Shown here: one piece after another, positions 20,902 to 31,794 of the stretch
Layout: every line of letters starts with the position of its first letter
How positions within the stretch are numbered: the first letter of the stretch is position 1
Source of the DNA: Brachionus manjavacas
Taxonomy: Eukaryota > Rotifera > Eurotatoria > Ploima > Brachionidae
Direction of reading: 5' to 3'
Assembly: GCA_019054805.1 (NCBI GenBank)
Contig: JAHQIY010000001.1
Span: 3,796,501-3,860,500 of the forward strand
Length of the DNA stretch: 64,000 bases
Program-made: the position numbers and the translations under genes
The notes under the pieces: generated by a model
Seen by the model: the letters and a program-made list of their open reading frames with translations, nothing else
Databases searched by the model: none
What the model was told of the DNA's origin: nothing

Positions 20902-22088
20902 TTTTCGAGTCTAATATTCTTCCAAAATAAAGTATATAGTTTTAGCAATGCTCTTGCAAATGTGAAGAATTTTTTTCTATATGTTGATATTTAAGCAAAA
21001 TCTATTTTGTTGAGCAATTCTAAAATGTGAGCTTAGAAAATCAGTCTAAAATTTTTACTGAATTTTTTTCCCATGGTTCTTTTAAATTTGTCTTATTTTA
21101 ACCCAAAATTAAATTTTTGTTTAGTAAATATTTGGATCAATTAAACAAAAGGGCAGCTCGATTTGATCCGGATAAATTTTTCAAATATTAATTAATTCAA
21201 CAAAAACAGAACGGACCATGTTAATTTATTCAAGTAATATCTAGTCTAAAAATTTGTTTCAAATAAATCATTATTTTTGCTATTCATTAGTAAGAATAAT
21301 TCAAGCTATCTACCAAGAATAAATTAAACTTCTTGATATTTATTGATTTTTCTAGGTTTGTTTCGATTAAACCTAGTATTCATTTTTTGCCAAATTTTCC
21401 AAAGATCACGTGATCACAGACAGTGACTTTTATAATTAAATGCAAAATTTAATTTTTGAGGGATGCCAGCAACAAAGAATTGTTTTAATTTAATTTTTTT
21501 ATTATTTATTTTTTTTAAAGTTAAAAATATAACAAATATTTATTATCGTAATAAAAATAGAATTTTATTTTTTTTTAAATTTCATTAGAAATAAATTTTG
21601 CGCACACTTTACAAGAGTGATTCGGCGGTTTAATTTTATTTTTATTATTATAAAAAAATTTTCCGGGTTCCTTTTCGAGCTTCATAGAATTTGAAAAGAA
21701 AAAAAAACAATTTTTAAAGAATTTTATTTTCTATGCATTCTAGAAGCCTGGGGAATTTTATAAAAAATTTTGCTGGGATCGCCAAGCGCCTCCGGAATCC
21801 AAACACAGCCATTATACTAATTTATGCTGATAATATTCAGCTAAAAGAAATTAATGTTGGAATTATGTAACATTGTGATCATGCTCGTGCAGTACTCCAT
21901 TAGATTGTGACGCAAAGACGCTATCGAACAACACTCTCTCTCTCTTTTTTTTCCATAAACCATTCTGAGATCTTTTGTTAATTAGAAGAGTTAATATTTC
22001 GAAAGAAATAATCCTAAATGCATAAATTTCTTAAATAAAAACGCTTTCATATTTTATTTTATTTAGAAGGATTAAAAAAAATTCAAAA
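20902..22088. other. Divergent promoter region of RPS27 and pyruvate kinase
   Basis: About 1.2 kb between two head-to-head housekeeping genes. A (CT)n run (21941-21953) and a 3' splice-site-like pyrimidine stretch close to the PK start are the only structured elements I see. No open frame of coding character. Confidence 0.5.
22045..22066 (+). promoter_or_regulatory. 3' splice-site-like sequence just upstream of PK start
   Basis: The stretch tttcatattttattttatttag ends in AG 22 nt before the PK ATG and has the form of a strong acceptor. It could end a 5'-UTR intron or be a spliced-leader acceptor. No matching donor is identified. Confidence 0.4.
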
Positions 22089-23915
22089 ATGAGTCGATTG
22101 AACGATGTTGATTTGGACAAGTACCAAAAACCGGACCATCATATTGCACCAGCCAAGCAGGCCAAGAGCTATTTGGAGCATTTGAGTCGATTGGATATTG
22201 ACAGCGAGCCATACACTTTCCGTCACACCGGTATTGTTTGCACCATTGGTCCTGCTTGCCGCGATGTTCCCAAGATGATTGAAATGATCAAAAATGGCAT
22301 GAACATTGCCAGACTAAACTTTTCTCACGGAACCCACGAGGTAATTGATTAGTGAAAAATTTAAATTTCCCAAAAAAAATTTTTTCTTCCAAGTATCATG
22401 CTGGATCCATCAAAAACATCCGGGAGGCTGCTGAACAACTAAAAAACACTGAGTACGAGAGACCGATTGCCATAGCCCTTGATACTAAGGGTCCTGAGAT
22501 CAGAACTGGTCTAGTTAAAGGAGTATGTAATTAAGTGAAAAAAAAATAAAAAAATTTAATATTTTATTTATTTAAAAAGAGTGCTACTGCAGAAATAGAA
22601 TTAATTAAGGGAAAACAAATTAATATTGTTACTGATCCTAAATATGCCGAAAATTGTGATGAGGAAAATATCTACGTTGACTATTCGAACATAGTAAAAA
22701 TTGTGAAAACCGGAAGCTTGATTTTTATTGATGATGGCTTGCTATCGTTGATAGTAACTGGAATTAGTGAGTATTCAAATCTAGTTTTATATTAGGTTGA
22801 TAAATTTTTCTGCTAGATGGTGATGTTGTTCAGACTGTGATTGAAAATGGTGGTTTTTTGGGAAGTAAAAAGGGTGTTAATTTGCCAGGCTTGCCGGTCG
22901 ATTTGCCAGCTGTGTCGGAAAAAGATAGAGAAGACTTAAAATTTGGCGTAGAGCACAATGTGGACATGATTTTTGCCTCTTTTATTCGAGATGGAAATGG
23001 TGTTAAGGAAGTGCGAAAAGCTCTGGGTGAAAAAGGAAAACATATTATGGTTATTTCAAAAGTTGAAAATCATCAAGGTGTAAAAAAGTAAAAAAATAAA
23101 AAAAAAAATTTTTTTCTCAAAAATCTTAATTTGATTACTTATTTAGTTTTGATGATATTTTGAAAGAGTCGGATGGTATCATGTGCGCTAGAGGCGATCT
23201 GGGCATCGAGATTCCGCCGCAAAAAGTGTTCATTGCACAAAAAATGATGATGAGCCGATCCAATAAGCTTGGCAAGCCGATCATTTGTGCTACTCAAATG
23301 TTGGAAAGCATGACCAAAAAGCCGAGACCGACCAGAGCTGAGGTAAGCGATGTGGCTAATGCAGTCCTGGACGGAGCTGATTGTGTCATGTTGAGTGGTG
23401 AGACAGCCAAAGGTGACTATCCGATTGAGTGTTTGAAAATGATGCACGCCGTAGCTCGTGAAGCCGAGTCGGCATTGTTCCACAAGGAATTATTTGAAAG
23501 CTTAAGATCGGACAATTATAAATTTGGTGATTCGATTAACTCAATTGCCATTGCTGCTGTAGAAGCGTCGTTTCACAGCAAAGCAACAGCTATAATAGTT
23601 TTGACTACATCAGGACATTCAGCACACTTGCTTGCTAAATACAGACCTAAATGTCCGGTCGTGGCCGTGACCAGAAGTGACATTGCTGCAAGACAAATGC
23701 ATTTGTGGAGAGGACTTTTCCCGCTTTTGTTAAATGATCCTAAAAAGGCTCCCGAAGGCGATGAATGGCTTCAAGATGTAGAGAACCGCGTTCAACGAGG
23801 TCTTGATTTTGCTATTTCAAGAGGTTTTAGTGCTAAAGGAGAAAATGTTGTAGTTGTAACTGGATGGAGAGGAGGCAGTGGCAATACCAACACTTTAAGA
23901 ATAATTCAAATTTAA
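22089..23915 (+). CDS. PK: Pyruvate kinase
   Basis: Final glycolytic enzyme: phosphoenolpyruvate + ADP to pyruvate + ATP, cytosolic. Five exons: 22089-22340, 22394-22522, 22580-22766, 22817-23087, 23147-23915, giving 535 residues, close to the 530 of animal enzymes. Conserved blocks: [82 protein letters not shown], and in the last exon the active-site loop [61 protein letters not shown], then the C-terminal domain [17 protein letters not shown] and TGWRGGSG. All four introns are 50-60 nt and GT-AG. Polyadenylation is probably at AATAAA near 24075. The gene looks intact. Confidence 0.98.
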
Positions 23916-24314
23916 ATTATTTTTTTAGAATGTCCCCAGTTTGTTTTTAAATTAGAGATTAGATTTTTTTAAATGTCATAGAGGGACTCAATAGCGATCT
24001 CTTTAATTTATAAAATTACTTCATTTTTTAGAATTTAGTAAAATTTAACTGCTCAATAATTTGCAAAATTATTCAATAAATATTTTGTGAAAATAATTTT
24101 TACTTTTTCTTTTTTTTTGCTAAATTTTTCATTTTTTGGCAAAAATTTTTGGCTTAAATTTTCCATTGTTAAACATTTAAGTCGATAATTAACAAATAAT
24201 TATGTTACCATGGCAACCAAGTACAGAACAGATATATTTTTCTAATTATTTTTGAAATAAAAAAAAATTCAAAATTGAAATTTATTTCTGACACCAAAAA
24301 AGAGGAAAAAAAAG

Positions 24315-26700
24315 ATGGGAGATTCGAAAGGCTTGATTAGTGCAGTTAGCCGCAAATGGAAACTTGAGTAAGGCAATTTAATTTCATGAATAAATCATAA
24401 TAAAATGAGAATTTTTTTGAAGACAAATACCAAGTAAAAAACTTGAAATTGAAAATAAATTGATGGAAGAGCGCTTAAGCCAACTTAAGACCGAGCTGAA
24501 TTTTGATAAAAACAAACGAAAGTAAACTTTTTGGGTAAAAATTTTTTTTGAAAATGTTTATCAAAATAAATCAAGTGCCATGGGTGGTACTATTTGGTCA
24601 AGGGCCCAGCCTGGACCAGTTACCAATTACTCGAAAAATGTTTTGAAATCAGATAAAACAGAACCAGCTTTAAATAAGGTAAAATTCAAAACTCAACCAA
24701 CTTTTTTTATTCTCATTTTGTTTAGCTGACTAATCGCCAAATTAAACTTCAAGTCCTCAAAGATGACTATTTACAGAAACAAGCGGAAAAAATTGGATCT
24801 GTTATTTCGAAGGAAAAAAAAATAAAGTGTGGCCAATGTGAAAAAAATCTAGCTTTTACAGTGAACTTATTTAAATTCTAAATTTAAAAAGTAGATTAAA
24901 TTTTTAAAAGTAGAGGTGTCTTGAATGTGGTGAGGATTACTGTGCTAATTGTTTTACTTCTTTTCACATGAAAGGGGCTCTACAAAAGCACCGGACTGTT
25001 TCTATCACCAACAATTTGAGCCGTCAAATTAGTCGTCCACAAAGTAGTGATACAAGATGTGAAGACAATGAGAGTATTTATGACATAACCAGTAATCGTT
25101 CCAATTCATCATCAGCCAAAAAAAAAGTTGAATTTTCTCTTTTTGACGGAGCCTATGATGAAAAAGAAGCCCACAAGTCATTTCAGCAAGCGTTGAGCGA
25201 ATGGAGAAATTCATCAAAAAATAGCGAAGCCAATTCACTGGCGCGGGAATCTTCGATTTGCAAAGACGCTGGCGTTGAGACCCAGCCAGGCAAGACGTCT
25301 CAAATCCAAGATCTGGAGGACAAAATCAAATCTCATTCTTTGTCTTATGCTGAACGCATGCTGCTACAAAAATACAAAAGAAACGACCTAGAGGTGACAC
25401 CGCGCAACCATCTGGAACATTCAAGTCAAAATTTTGATTCTTTAAAGCATTCAACTGACGGTCCATCACTAGAACATTCAACTGTACATCATTTAGATTT
25501 TAATTCAATTATTAAAGCTTTGGATGATGGAAAAAAAAGCCAAGACCAAGGTGCCTATTTGGCTGAATTTGGCGATCTAAAACCTGTTAATAATCTTAAC
25601 TTTGATGAGCTAGTTAGGAATAATGTTACCTTTGAAGAAGTTGAGAGTCAATCACAGATAAAAAGTTTTGATTTTAAATTGAATTTAGAGCCAGAATTAA
25701 TAGTGGATAATTTTGATTCAACTAAAGATTCAGCTCGGCCTAAGTCGATCAATTCTTCAGCAAGGGTTCAAACAGCACAGCCAAAGTCAGCTCGACCCAA
25801 GAGCTCGGCCAAATTTGAGCAAAATTTAAGCCGAGAGCCAACTGGTTTATTGAAGAGTATTGCACAGCGGAATGGTCAGGATCAAATTTATGGTGAAAAT
25901 GAGTTTTTATTAATGGATGTGAATAATTCCGAACAAAAACCGGCTAAAGTTGTTCCAAAGTCAAGACCACAAACTGCTAGAATTGATCCAAAACTGTACG
26001 CCATTTCGCTCAGATCATGGAATCCCCTAAAAAGTCTAGTAGGCCAGGACAAAACAAATGACTTGTAATTAATTTGTATTTTTGTTTCTATAGTAATTTT
26101 TTTCTTCTTTATAAAGAGAAAAATTGGAGAAAAAGATTGAATTAAAAGAAATGAAGCCAAAATTTAAAGCTCAAAGTCCAATTAATGTCAAATCTAGCTT
26201 GAATTTTGAGAGTAAAAAATCGCCGGCTAAAAAAGTTGACTACGACCGTGCCAAGTCATTTTCTATTCCGAAAAATGAAAAAAAAGTGGTCAAAAACAAA
26301 CGCCCTGTCTCGGTCAGCCACAATCTTGAAAGACCGGTCAGTAGAACTAACTATGGTAATCTAAAAAAGCAATTTAAAATTGAAAAAAATATCAACTTTT
26401 TATTCAGAATTTGCTGAAAATTTTACTGGATATGATTCAGATGACGGTCGCAGTTCCAGAGTGTGTCAGAATGAAGATGATAATAGATATTTTGGTCAAT
26501 TGATAACAGAATTTAAAAGTAGTGTTATTACACAAATAAGTGATTTGGATGAAGACAAATACACAAATTTCTCTGAACTAACTGATTCATTGAACACTAG
26601 TTTAAGTAACTTAGAAATGACTATAAGAAATGATGATTTTGATAATGACAGCGATGACTTGGAGAGCTTAACTATGGAAGAGCTAAAGTCTTTGAAATAA
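24315..26700 (+). CDS. ZBBX: ZBBX-like B-box zinc-finger protein
   Basis: Seven exons: 24315-24367, 24423-24521, 24576-24678, 24726-24860, 24914-26064, 26117-26355, 26408-26700; 690 residues, in frame with GT-AG introns. An N-terminal helical segment (KLEIENKLMEERLSQLKTEL) precedes a B-box-type zinc finger split over exons 4 and 5: CGQCEKN, then CLECGEDYCANCF, then HMKGALQKHRT, with Cys and His in the usual spacing. This and the later block SLFDGAYDEKEAHKSFQQAL/SEWR match vertebrate ZBBX, a protein of multiciliated tissues whose biochemical role is poorly known. Residues after about 250 are low-complexity, rich in Ser, Asp and Lys, with several SARPKS-like repeats. It starts 400 nt after PK on the same strand. 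Homology to ZBBX is good; function is inferred from family expression only. Confidence 0.88.
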
Positions 26701-26980
26701 ATTTTTTATTAATTTTTGTTAATATTAAAAAAAAATTAATAAAATTAATCTTGTTTTTTTTTATGTTGGTAAACTGATTGTTAAGTTTATAAAATAAAAT
26801 TATGAAACAAATTTTGAAATCATATTCTAAAGCTGAGCGCAGAGCTGATTTATTTATGTAGCGTGTGTTGAATAAAAAAAAAGCTTAAATGAATGCTTGA
26901 AAATTTTTAATTTTTTTCAAGAACAGTAATTTATATTATTTTACTTAAGATAATTTATTGAGAATCAATATAATTTAAAG

Positions 26981-27211
26981 ATGCTCTACTGGAGACAAGC
27001 TGGTTTAAAGTAAAAAGTTTGGTCACCAATCTCAGTCTTTTAATTTTAACAATTTTTAAGCTATGTGCAATTTTCAAATATTGCTTCCAGAGTTCTGAGA
27101 CGATGTGTCCAAGAAAACTCCAAGAAAGAAGCGATTAAAAGAGAGGAAGCCCATGCCAGAGTAAACAAGTGGCAAGATGGCAAAATGGTTCAAACTAAAG
27201 CATCGAATTAA
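26981..27211 (+). CDS. ATP5F1E: ATP synthase subunit epsilon, mitochondrial (stunted)
   Basis: Smallest subunit of the mitochondrial F1 ATP synthase central stalk. Two exons, 26981-27009 and 27061-27211, with a 51-nt intron (gtaaaaag...tttttaag). The protein has 59 residues: it begins MLYWRQAGLNYVQFSNIASR, continues VLRRCVQENSKKEAIKRE and AHARVNKWQDGKM, and ends TKASN. The family pattern at the N-terminus is W-R-x-A-G-[IL]-x-Y-[IV]-x-[FY]-S-x-I, followed by a basic helix and a short Lys-rich tail; all are present. There is no mitochondrial presequence, as is normal for this subunit. It lies 280 nt behind the ZBBX-like gene on the same strand. It is too small and split to appear in ORF scans. 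Confidence 0.93.
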
Positions 27212-28127
27212 ATTTGAAGACGTAATTTAAATAATCCATCAATATTAGACTAATCAATTAAATAAAAAATTGACTCATTTTAAATTTGTTTTAATCTCCT
27301 ATGCCATCAAAGTGTTAATAAAGTTATTTAAATTATTTAAGGATTAATATCTAAAATAATATATTTATTAATTGACGAGTTTTAATAAAGACACAAAGAA
27401 TAAAATTTACTTTATGGAAATAATAAAGTATAATTATTATTAATTTTAATGGAATGATTTTTTCAAGTAAATTTTTTTTCTTAGTTAATGATTTTTTTAA
27501 CTAACAAATAATAAATCTGATATTATTATCATATTTAATATGCATCAATTTCTTACCAATTAGAAATGCATCTAGGCATATGTATATAAAAAATGACCTG
27601 ATTAGGAATAACCAAGTGTCCCCTAGTTATTTCTTTAATTTAACTCTAAGAAAAACAAAGTTTCTTACTTTTGTTACTTCATGTGATTTATTAAAGGTGA
27701 AAAGCATTAAGAAAAGAAACTATCTTTCTGTCTTCATCTTAGTGCTTTTGGGTTCATCACAAAATTTACCTAAGTTTTAAATTATGAATAGTTAGATTTG
27801 AGAAGTATTGCTTTTAATTTGGATTTAATACAAAAATTATTGAATTTTTATAAGCTTAAAATAAATCTTGATAGTTTGACAAAAAAATAGACAAAAAAAG
27901 TTGCTAATCAGACATAGAGACTGTGGTCTGCTCTTGCCTGTATAGAATGTACTAATATTAACTGCAAAAAATGAAAAATAAGATGGTAATGAACTTGAGT
28001 AAGAGAAAAAAGACAAACGATAAAAAATTGCTTAGTTAAAAATCTGTAGATGAAGGATGCTTTTTTCTTTATTTAAAAATTCGCTTAAAATTATTACCAA
28101 ATGTTGTCAAAAAATATCACAAGAGCT
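27212..28127. other. Intergenic, nothing recognised
   Basis: AT-rich sequence after ATP5F1E. A 66-codon frame at 27580-27780 shows no family resemblance and I do not consider it a gene. Confidence 0.5.
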
Positions 28128-28135
28128 TCCAGAGA

Positions 28136-28676
28136 TAGTGGCGGAGCCAGAAAGTTGAAAATGATGTGGCGAACTTCAACACCGAAGAAGAGGGGATAGA
28201 ATTGGTGCGCTGAAGGGAGCTTTATTAAAAAGTAATGAAATTTTAAAATCAGTCTTAAAAATTCAAAACATAGTAGAGCAAAAAATTAAATTCATTGGAA
28301 AAATTTAACTAAATAAACAAAATTAAGAATATTTAAGAAAATTTGAGTCTTCTTTTGCCTAGCAATAATATCAACAATTTTGTAAACGTTTAAAAAAATT
28401 GTATTTCTTTTTGATCAAATAAATTCGGACGCTAGTTTTATTAAGTACACATGAACATGTTTATTTGGATTTTCAAAGAATCAAATAAATGAATGTTTTT
28501 TTTTGTTAATTTTGTTTTATTTTTTTTCAATAGTTGTCTGAAAAGAGGAGAGAGTAAAACAAATTTTTTCTTTTATAATCTAAATTTTTTAGAATTTTCT
28601 CCTATGGCGGCGCCACTATACCTTAAAAGATGATGTGGCGATCGCCACACTTCGCCATAATGAAGCTCCGCCACTG
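28136..28676. mobile_element. Non-autonomous hAT element with intact 8-bp target duplication
   Basis: The 541-bp element starts TAGTGGCGGAGCC and ends GAAGCTCCGCCACTG, giving terminal inverted repeats of consensus CAGTGGCGGAGC with one mismatch at the first base. It is flanked on both sides by the same 8 bp, TCCAGAGA (28128-28135 and 28677-28684). An 8-bp duplication and a CAGxGGCGGA-like terminus are the marks of the hAT superfamily. Inside, subterminal GTGGCG/CGCCAC motifs (GATGTGGCGAACTTC and its inverse near 28644-28658) recur. There is no transposase, so it needs one in trans. Confidence 0.85.
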
Positions 28677-28684
28677 TCCAGAGA

Positions 28685-29299
28685 CACCCGAAGAACCTCA
28701 GTTAGTAACAAATAATGATTTGAAGGTGGCAAAAGAATCCTATGGAGTGTTCTGAATGTGAACCCAGTCAATTAAAATTAGATGTAGCATCAATGAAAAA
28801 AATAAAAAATAAATTGAATTTTCATCGATGAAAAATAAAAATTTCAGCGGTTTTTCATATATTTCAATTAATTTTTTAATGTCGAGTAAAAATAGATTTA
28901 AAATTTAATGTTCAATTTTTAATTCTTTATTGATCATTATTTTCTTTAATTTAATAAACACAATATTTATAATAAAAATACAAAAAATATTTAAGTCTAG
29001 TTAAAAAAATTCAAAATTAACATGTTAAAAAAAAAATTTTAAATCTGATAAAAAATCACAAAATTAATTTAATTATATTTTTCAAATCAAATATAAAATT
29101 TTTATAAAAATTAACAAAAAATAAATTTTCTTACAGTGTTTAAAGTTAAACTGTATAATGGGTCAGATTACGTTATTCGAATATTTTTATTGATTTTACA
29201 CTTTTTCTTCTATAATGTAATTTTTTTTTGGTCTTAAGCGTTTTCGGCCAAACTTCCTTAAACTGGTTATTACGTAAGCTTACATTTTCTGATTTCAAG
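28685..29299. other. Intergenic, nothing recognised
   Basis: AT-rich stretch between the hAT element and the truncated LINE. No feature seen. Confidence 0.5.
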
Positions 29300-30079
29300 A
29301 TTGGCTTCTTCTCTTCAACACATCAAAATGTGTGGTTATGCATTACGGTCATAAAAACAAAGAATTCACTTATTTTATTAATGCTAAACAGTTATCAACG
29401 TCTGAAACCGAAAGAGATCTCGGAGTTATCTTCAAAACAAATCTCAAATGGAAAAATCAAGTGATAGAGGCTACAAACAAAGCAAATCAAATGTTTGGTC
29501 GCATCAGGAAATCATTCGCTCGTTTTGATTGTAAGTTATTTAGATCATTGTATTTAACTTTTGTTCGTCCTCTTTTGGAATTTGCTGTGCCTGTATGGTC
29601 TCCATTTCTTAAGTCGGATTGTGAGAATCTTGAGAGGATTCAACGCAGAGCTACGAAATTTGTTTCTTCAATTAGAAACAAACCGTATGAAAGCAGATTG
29701 AAGGCTTTAAACATTCCAAATCTGGTGGAAAGAAGAAAAAGAGGTGATCTAATTCAATTATACAAGTTCATGCATGGAATAGAATTGGTTGAAAAAAGCA
29801 ACAATTTTAATGTCACCAAAATCCAAGGAAGAGGTCACTGCTTCAAATATCACAATGAAATTTCGAGGCTCCAACATAGAGATAACTTTTTTTCAACAGA
29901 ACCGCTAACATATGGAACTCACTGCCAAATCAATTAGTTGAAGCCCCTAATGTTAACAGCTTTAAAGCAGGCATTGATTGCTGGATGAGCAGCAATCAAT
30001 CACATCAGCTGTCATAGTGTGCCTTATCAGCACACTCGCTGGCTAGCCAGCTACAGTCAAAACTACTACTACTACTACT
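29300..30079 (+). mobile_element. 5'-truncated LINE copy, near-identical to 11424-12195
   Basis: From 29300 the sequence matches the RT tail of the LINE at 11424 onward, through the stop, both 3' hairpins and an (ACT)n tail to 30079. By eye I count about eight substitutions and one lost T (in the T run near 29888) over roughly 720 nt. The lost T shifts the frame after NFFS, so the conserved WNSLP block is out of frame. In one place this copy has the more usual residue (ERIQRRATK instead of EWIQRRATK). 5' truncation with an intact 3' end is the hallmark of target-primed reverse transcription. The clear target duplication is not evident to me. Confidence 0.92.
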
Positions 30080-30902
30080 GTATTAATATTATTAAAATAA
30101 ACGGTAAAAAAATTAATTTTTAGCTTCTCGTAATTTAACAATAATTTTAAAGTTCCTTTTGCCTCTTTATACATTTTCCGGAGTGTACTAATAATTAAAG
30201 CTGGCTTTGCTAGTCGTGTTGTTTTTTTTTACCACGGTTAACTTGAGTTATTGAATGAGTTTCAACCAAACCAGAGTTTGTCGTTGACCTCGATAGCCAA
30301 TTCGATACGGATATAGGATTCAGTCATTGACTTATTTTTTCCAGACTCCATTCACGCTAGAATGTTTTCCTAAGCAGTTTTCTCTTGTAAAATTAAAAAA
30401 GTTAATTACTAAGTCAATTTTTTACTTGACTTGAAAAATAGAAAAAAGTCAAGTTAAATCAAGGCATTTTTATTTGAAAAAAAATAAATATTTAAGGGTT
30501 TAAAAATTTATAAAAATGATAATAAAAATAAAAATTTTTACCGTCCCATGCAGTAATGATCGCGGCGTTAAATTTTGATCGACAGGAAGGGAAAAAAAAT
30601 TATAGGATTGCTATTGCGAAAAAATATAAGATTAATTTGAAAAAAAATTCAATATCTTTTATTGTTTTAAGAGCTAAATAAATAAAATAAATTAATTTAG
30701 AAGAGGCAATTTGAAGTTTGAGATCAAGATAAAAAGATTAAAATATAAACTATAATATTTTTTTTTAATAATAGAGAAAAAAAATTATTTTCCTAAGCAA
30801 TTACTTGGCATTTTATGTCAAGTTTTTTTTCATCAATAAAATTTTAAAATATCAAATTTTAGAGGTAAAGACAATGAAAATATTTAAAAATAAAAATCCT
30901 TT
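30080..30902. other. Intergenic, nothing recognised
   Basis: AT-rich with small islands of mixed composition (30210-30360, 30540-30590). These could be old repeat remnants, but I cannot match them to anything in the window. Confidence 0.4.
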
Positions 30903-31242
30903 CTGTACTTTTTGTACTTTTTCAGAATATTATTTTATTTGGCCCTGTTCCTTTTTGTACTTTCTGTACTTTTTGTACTTTTGGTTCTTAATGGTAATAA
31001 AAAAACCTTTTATTAATATTTAACTAATATTTTTCTTACCTTCAGCATACCCGAATCCCTAAACCAGGGCTCCGCCCCGGACCACGTTTAAGTTTTAATA
31101 AAATTATTAAAATTATCATTAATCACAGAAACAGGGCCAAATAAAATAATATTCTGAAAAAGTACAAAAAGTACAGAAAGTACAAAAAGGAACAGGGCCA
31201 AATAAAATAATATTTTGAAAAAGTACAAAAAGTAAAGAAAGG
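30903..31242. repeat. Inverted-repeat cluster with tandemly doubled right arm
   Basis: The left arm (30903-30981: tttttgtactttttcagaat, then attattttatttggccctgt) is the exact inverse of a right arm at about 31130-31190. The right arm is then repeated directly at 31191-31242 with one or two changes (cagggccaaataaaataata, then tgaaaaagtacaaaaagta). Between the arms is a GC-richer core (31064-31085). It looks like a foldback DNA element with a local duplication of one terminus. Confidence 0.7.
31064..31130. repeat. Dispersed repeat with GGGCTCCGCCC palindrome, copy 1
   Basis: The core ccagggctccgccccggacc followed by gtttaagttttaataaaatt matches 43644-43710 (tcagggctccaccctggacc, then gttaaattttaaaaaaatta). 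In this copy it is the centre of the inverted-repeat cluster. Confidence 0.6.
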
Positions 31243-31532
31243 AAAATGATTTTTTAAAAGTTTGATTTCATTGTCTATCCATGAAATTTTATCAAACTTT
31301 AATAGGTATTAATTTTATTAATTGATTTAATAGTCTTTTTCTTTTTTCTGGGAAATTTTCTGAAAGATTAAGAACCATCCGCCAAAATGTTGATCGTATT
31401 TTTTTGGCCGTATTTTTTGACCGTTCCAAAAATGAGATCGTTTAGCTGACCGGCAAAATGACCGCAAAAAATCGTCCGTGAAATGCTCTCACCGCATCCA
31501 AAACTAATTAATAGATCTTTTTTAAAATTTTT

Positions 31533-31625
31533 TTATCTGTGCCGAACTAAAGCTCATTCAGATTAAAATTAAAAAAAATAAAATCCAAATTGAATAGAAA
31601 AAAATTTAAAAATTCAAAATCATTT
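31533..31625 (-). repeat. LINE/SINE-like 3' end, family B, copy 2
   Basis: The stretch tatctgtgccgaactaaagc then tcattcagattaaaat matches the repeats at 4454, 52709 and 53679, followed by the same kind of A-rich sequence. On the minus strand it ends ...GGCACAGATAAAAAAA. Confidence 0.55.
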
Positions 31626-31794
31626 TTACATTTTTGCATTTATTATTTATGCTTAATAATTAATCTAGAAGCAATTAAAATACTAAGTATCTGTAATTTT
31701 TTTAATAAAGTTATTATTAGATATAACAAACCATAATAATCAAATAATCAAGTCATTTGACTGTTTTTAATGCATACTTAATTAATGACCGATG

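Noticed and set aside
20800-20994. Plus-strand open frame over RPS27 exon 1
   Set aside because: No family resemblance; overlaps the RPS27 start and intron 1 on the other strand.
23139-23483. Minus-strand open frame within pyruvate kinase
   Set aside because: Antisense shadow of the last PK exon.
27580-27780. 66-codon plus-strand frame
   Set aside because: Starts with ATG but shows no motif, no splice context and composition like its surroundings.
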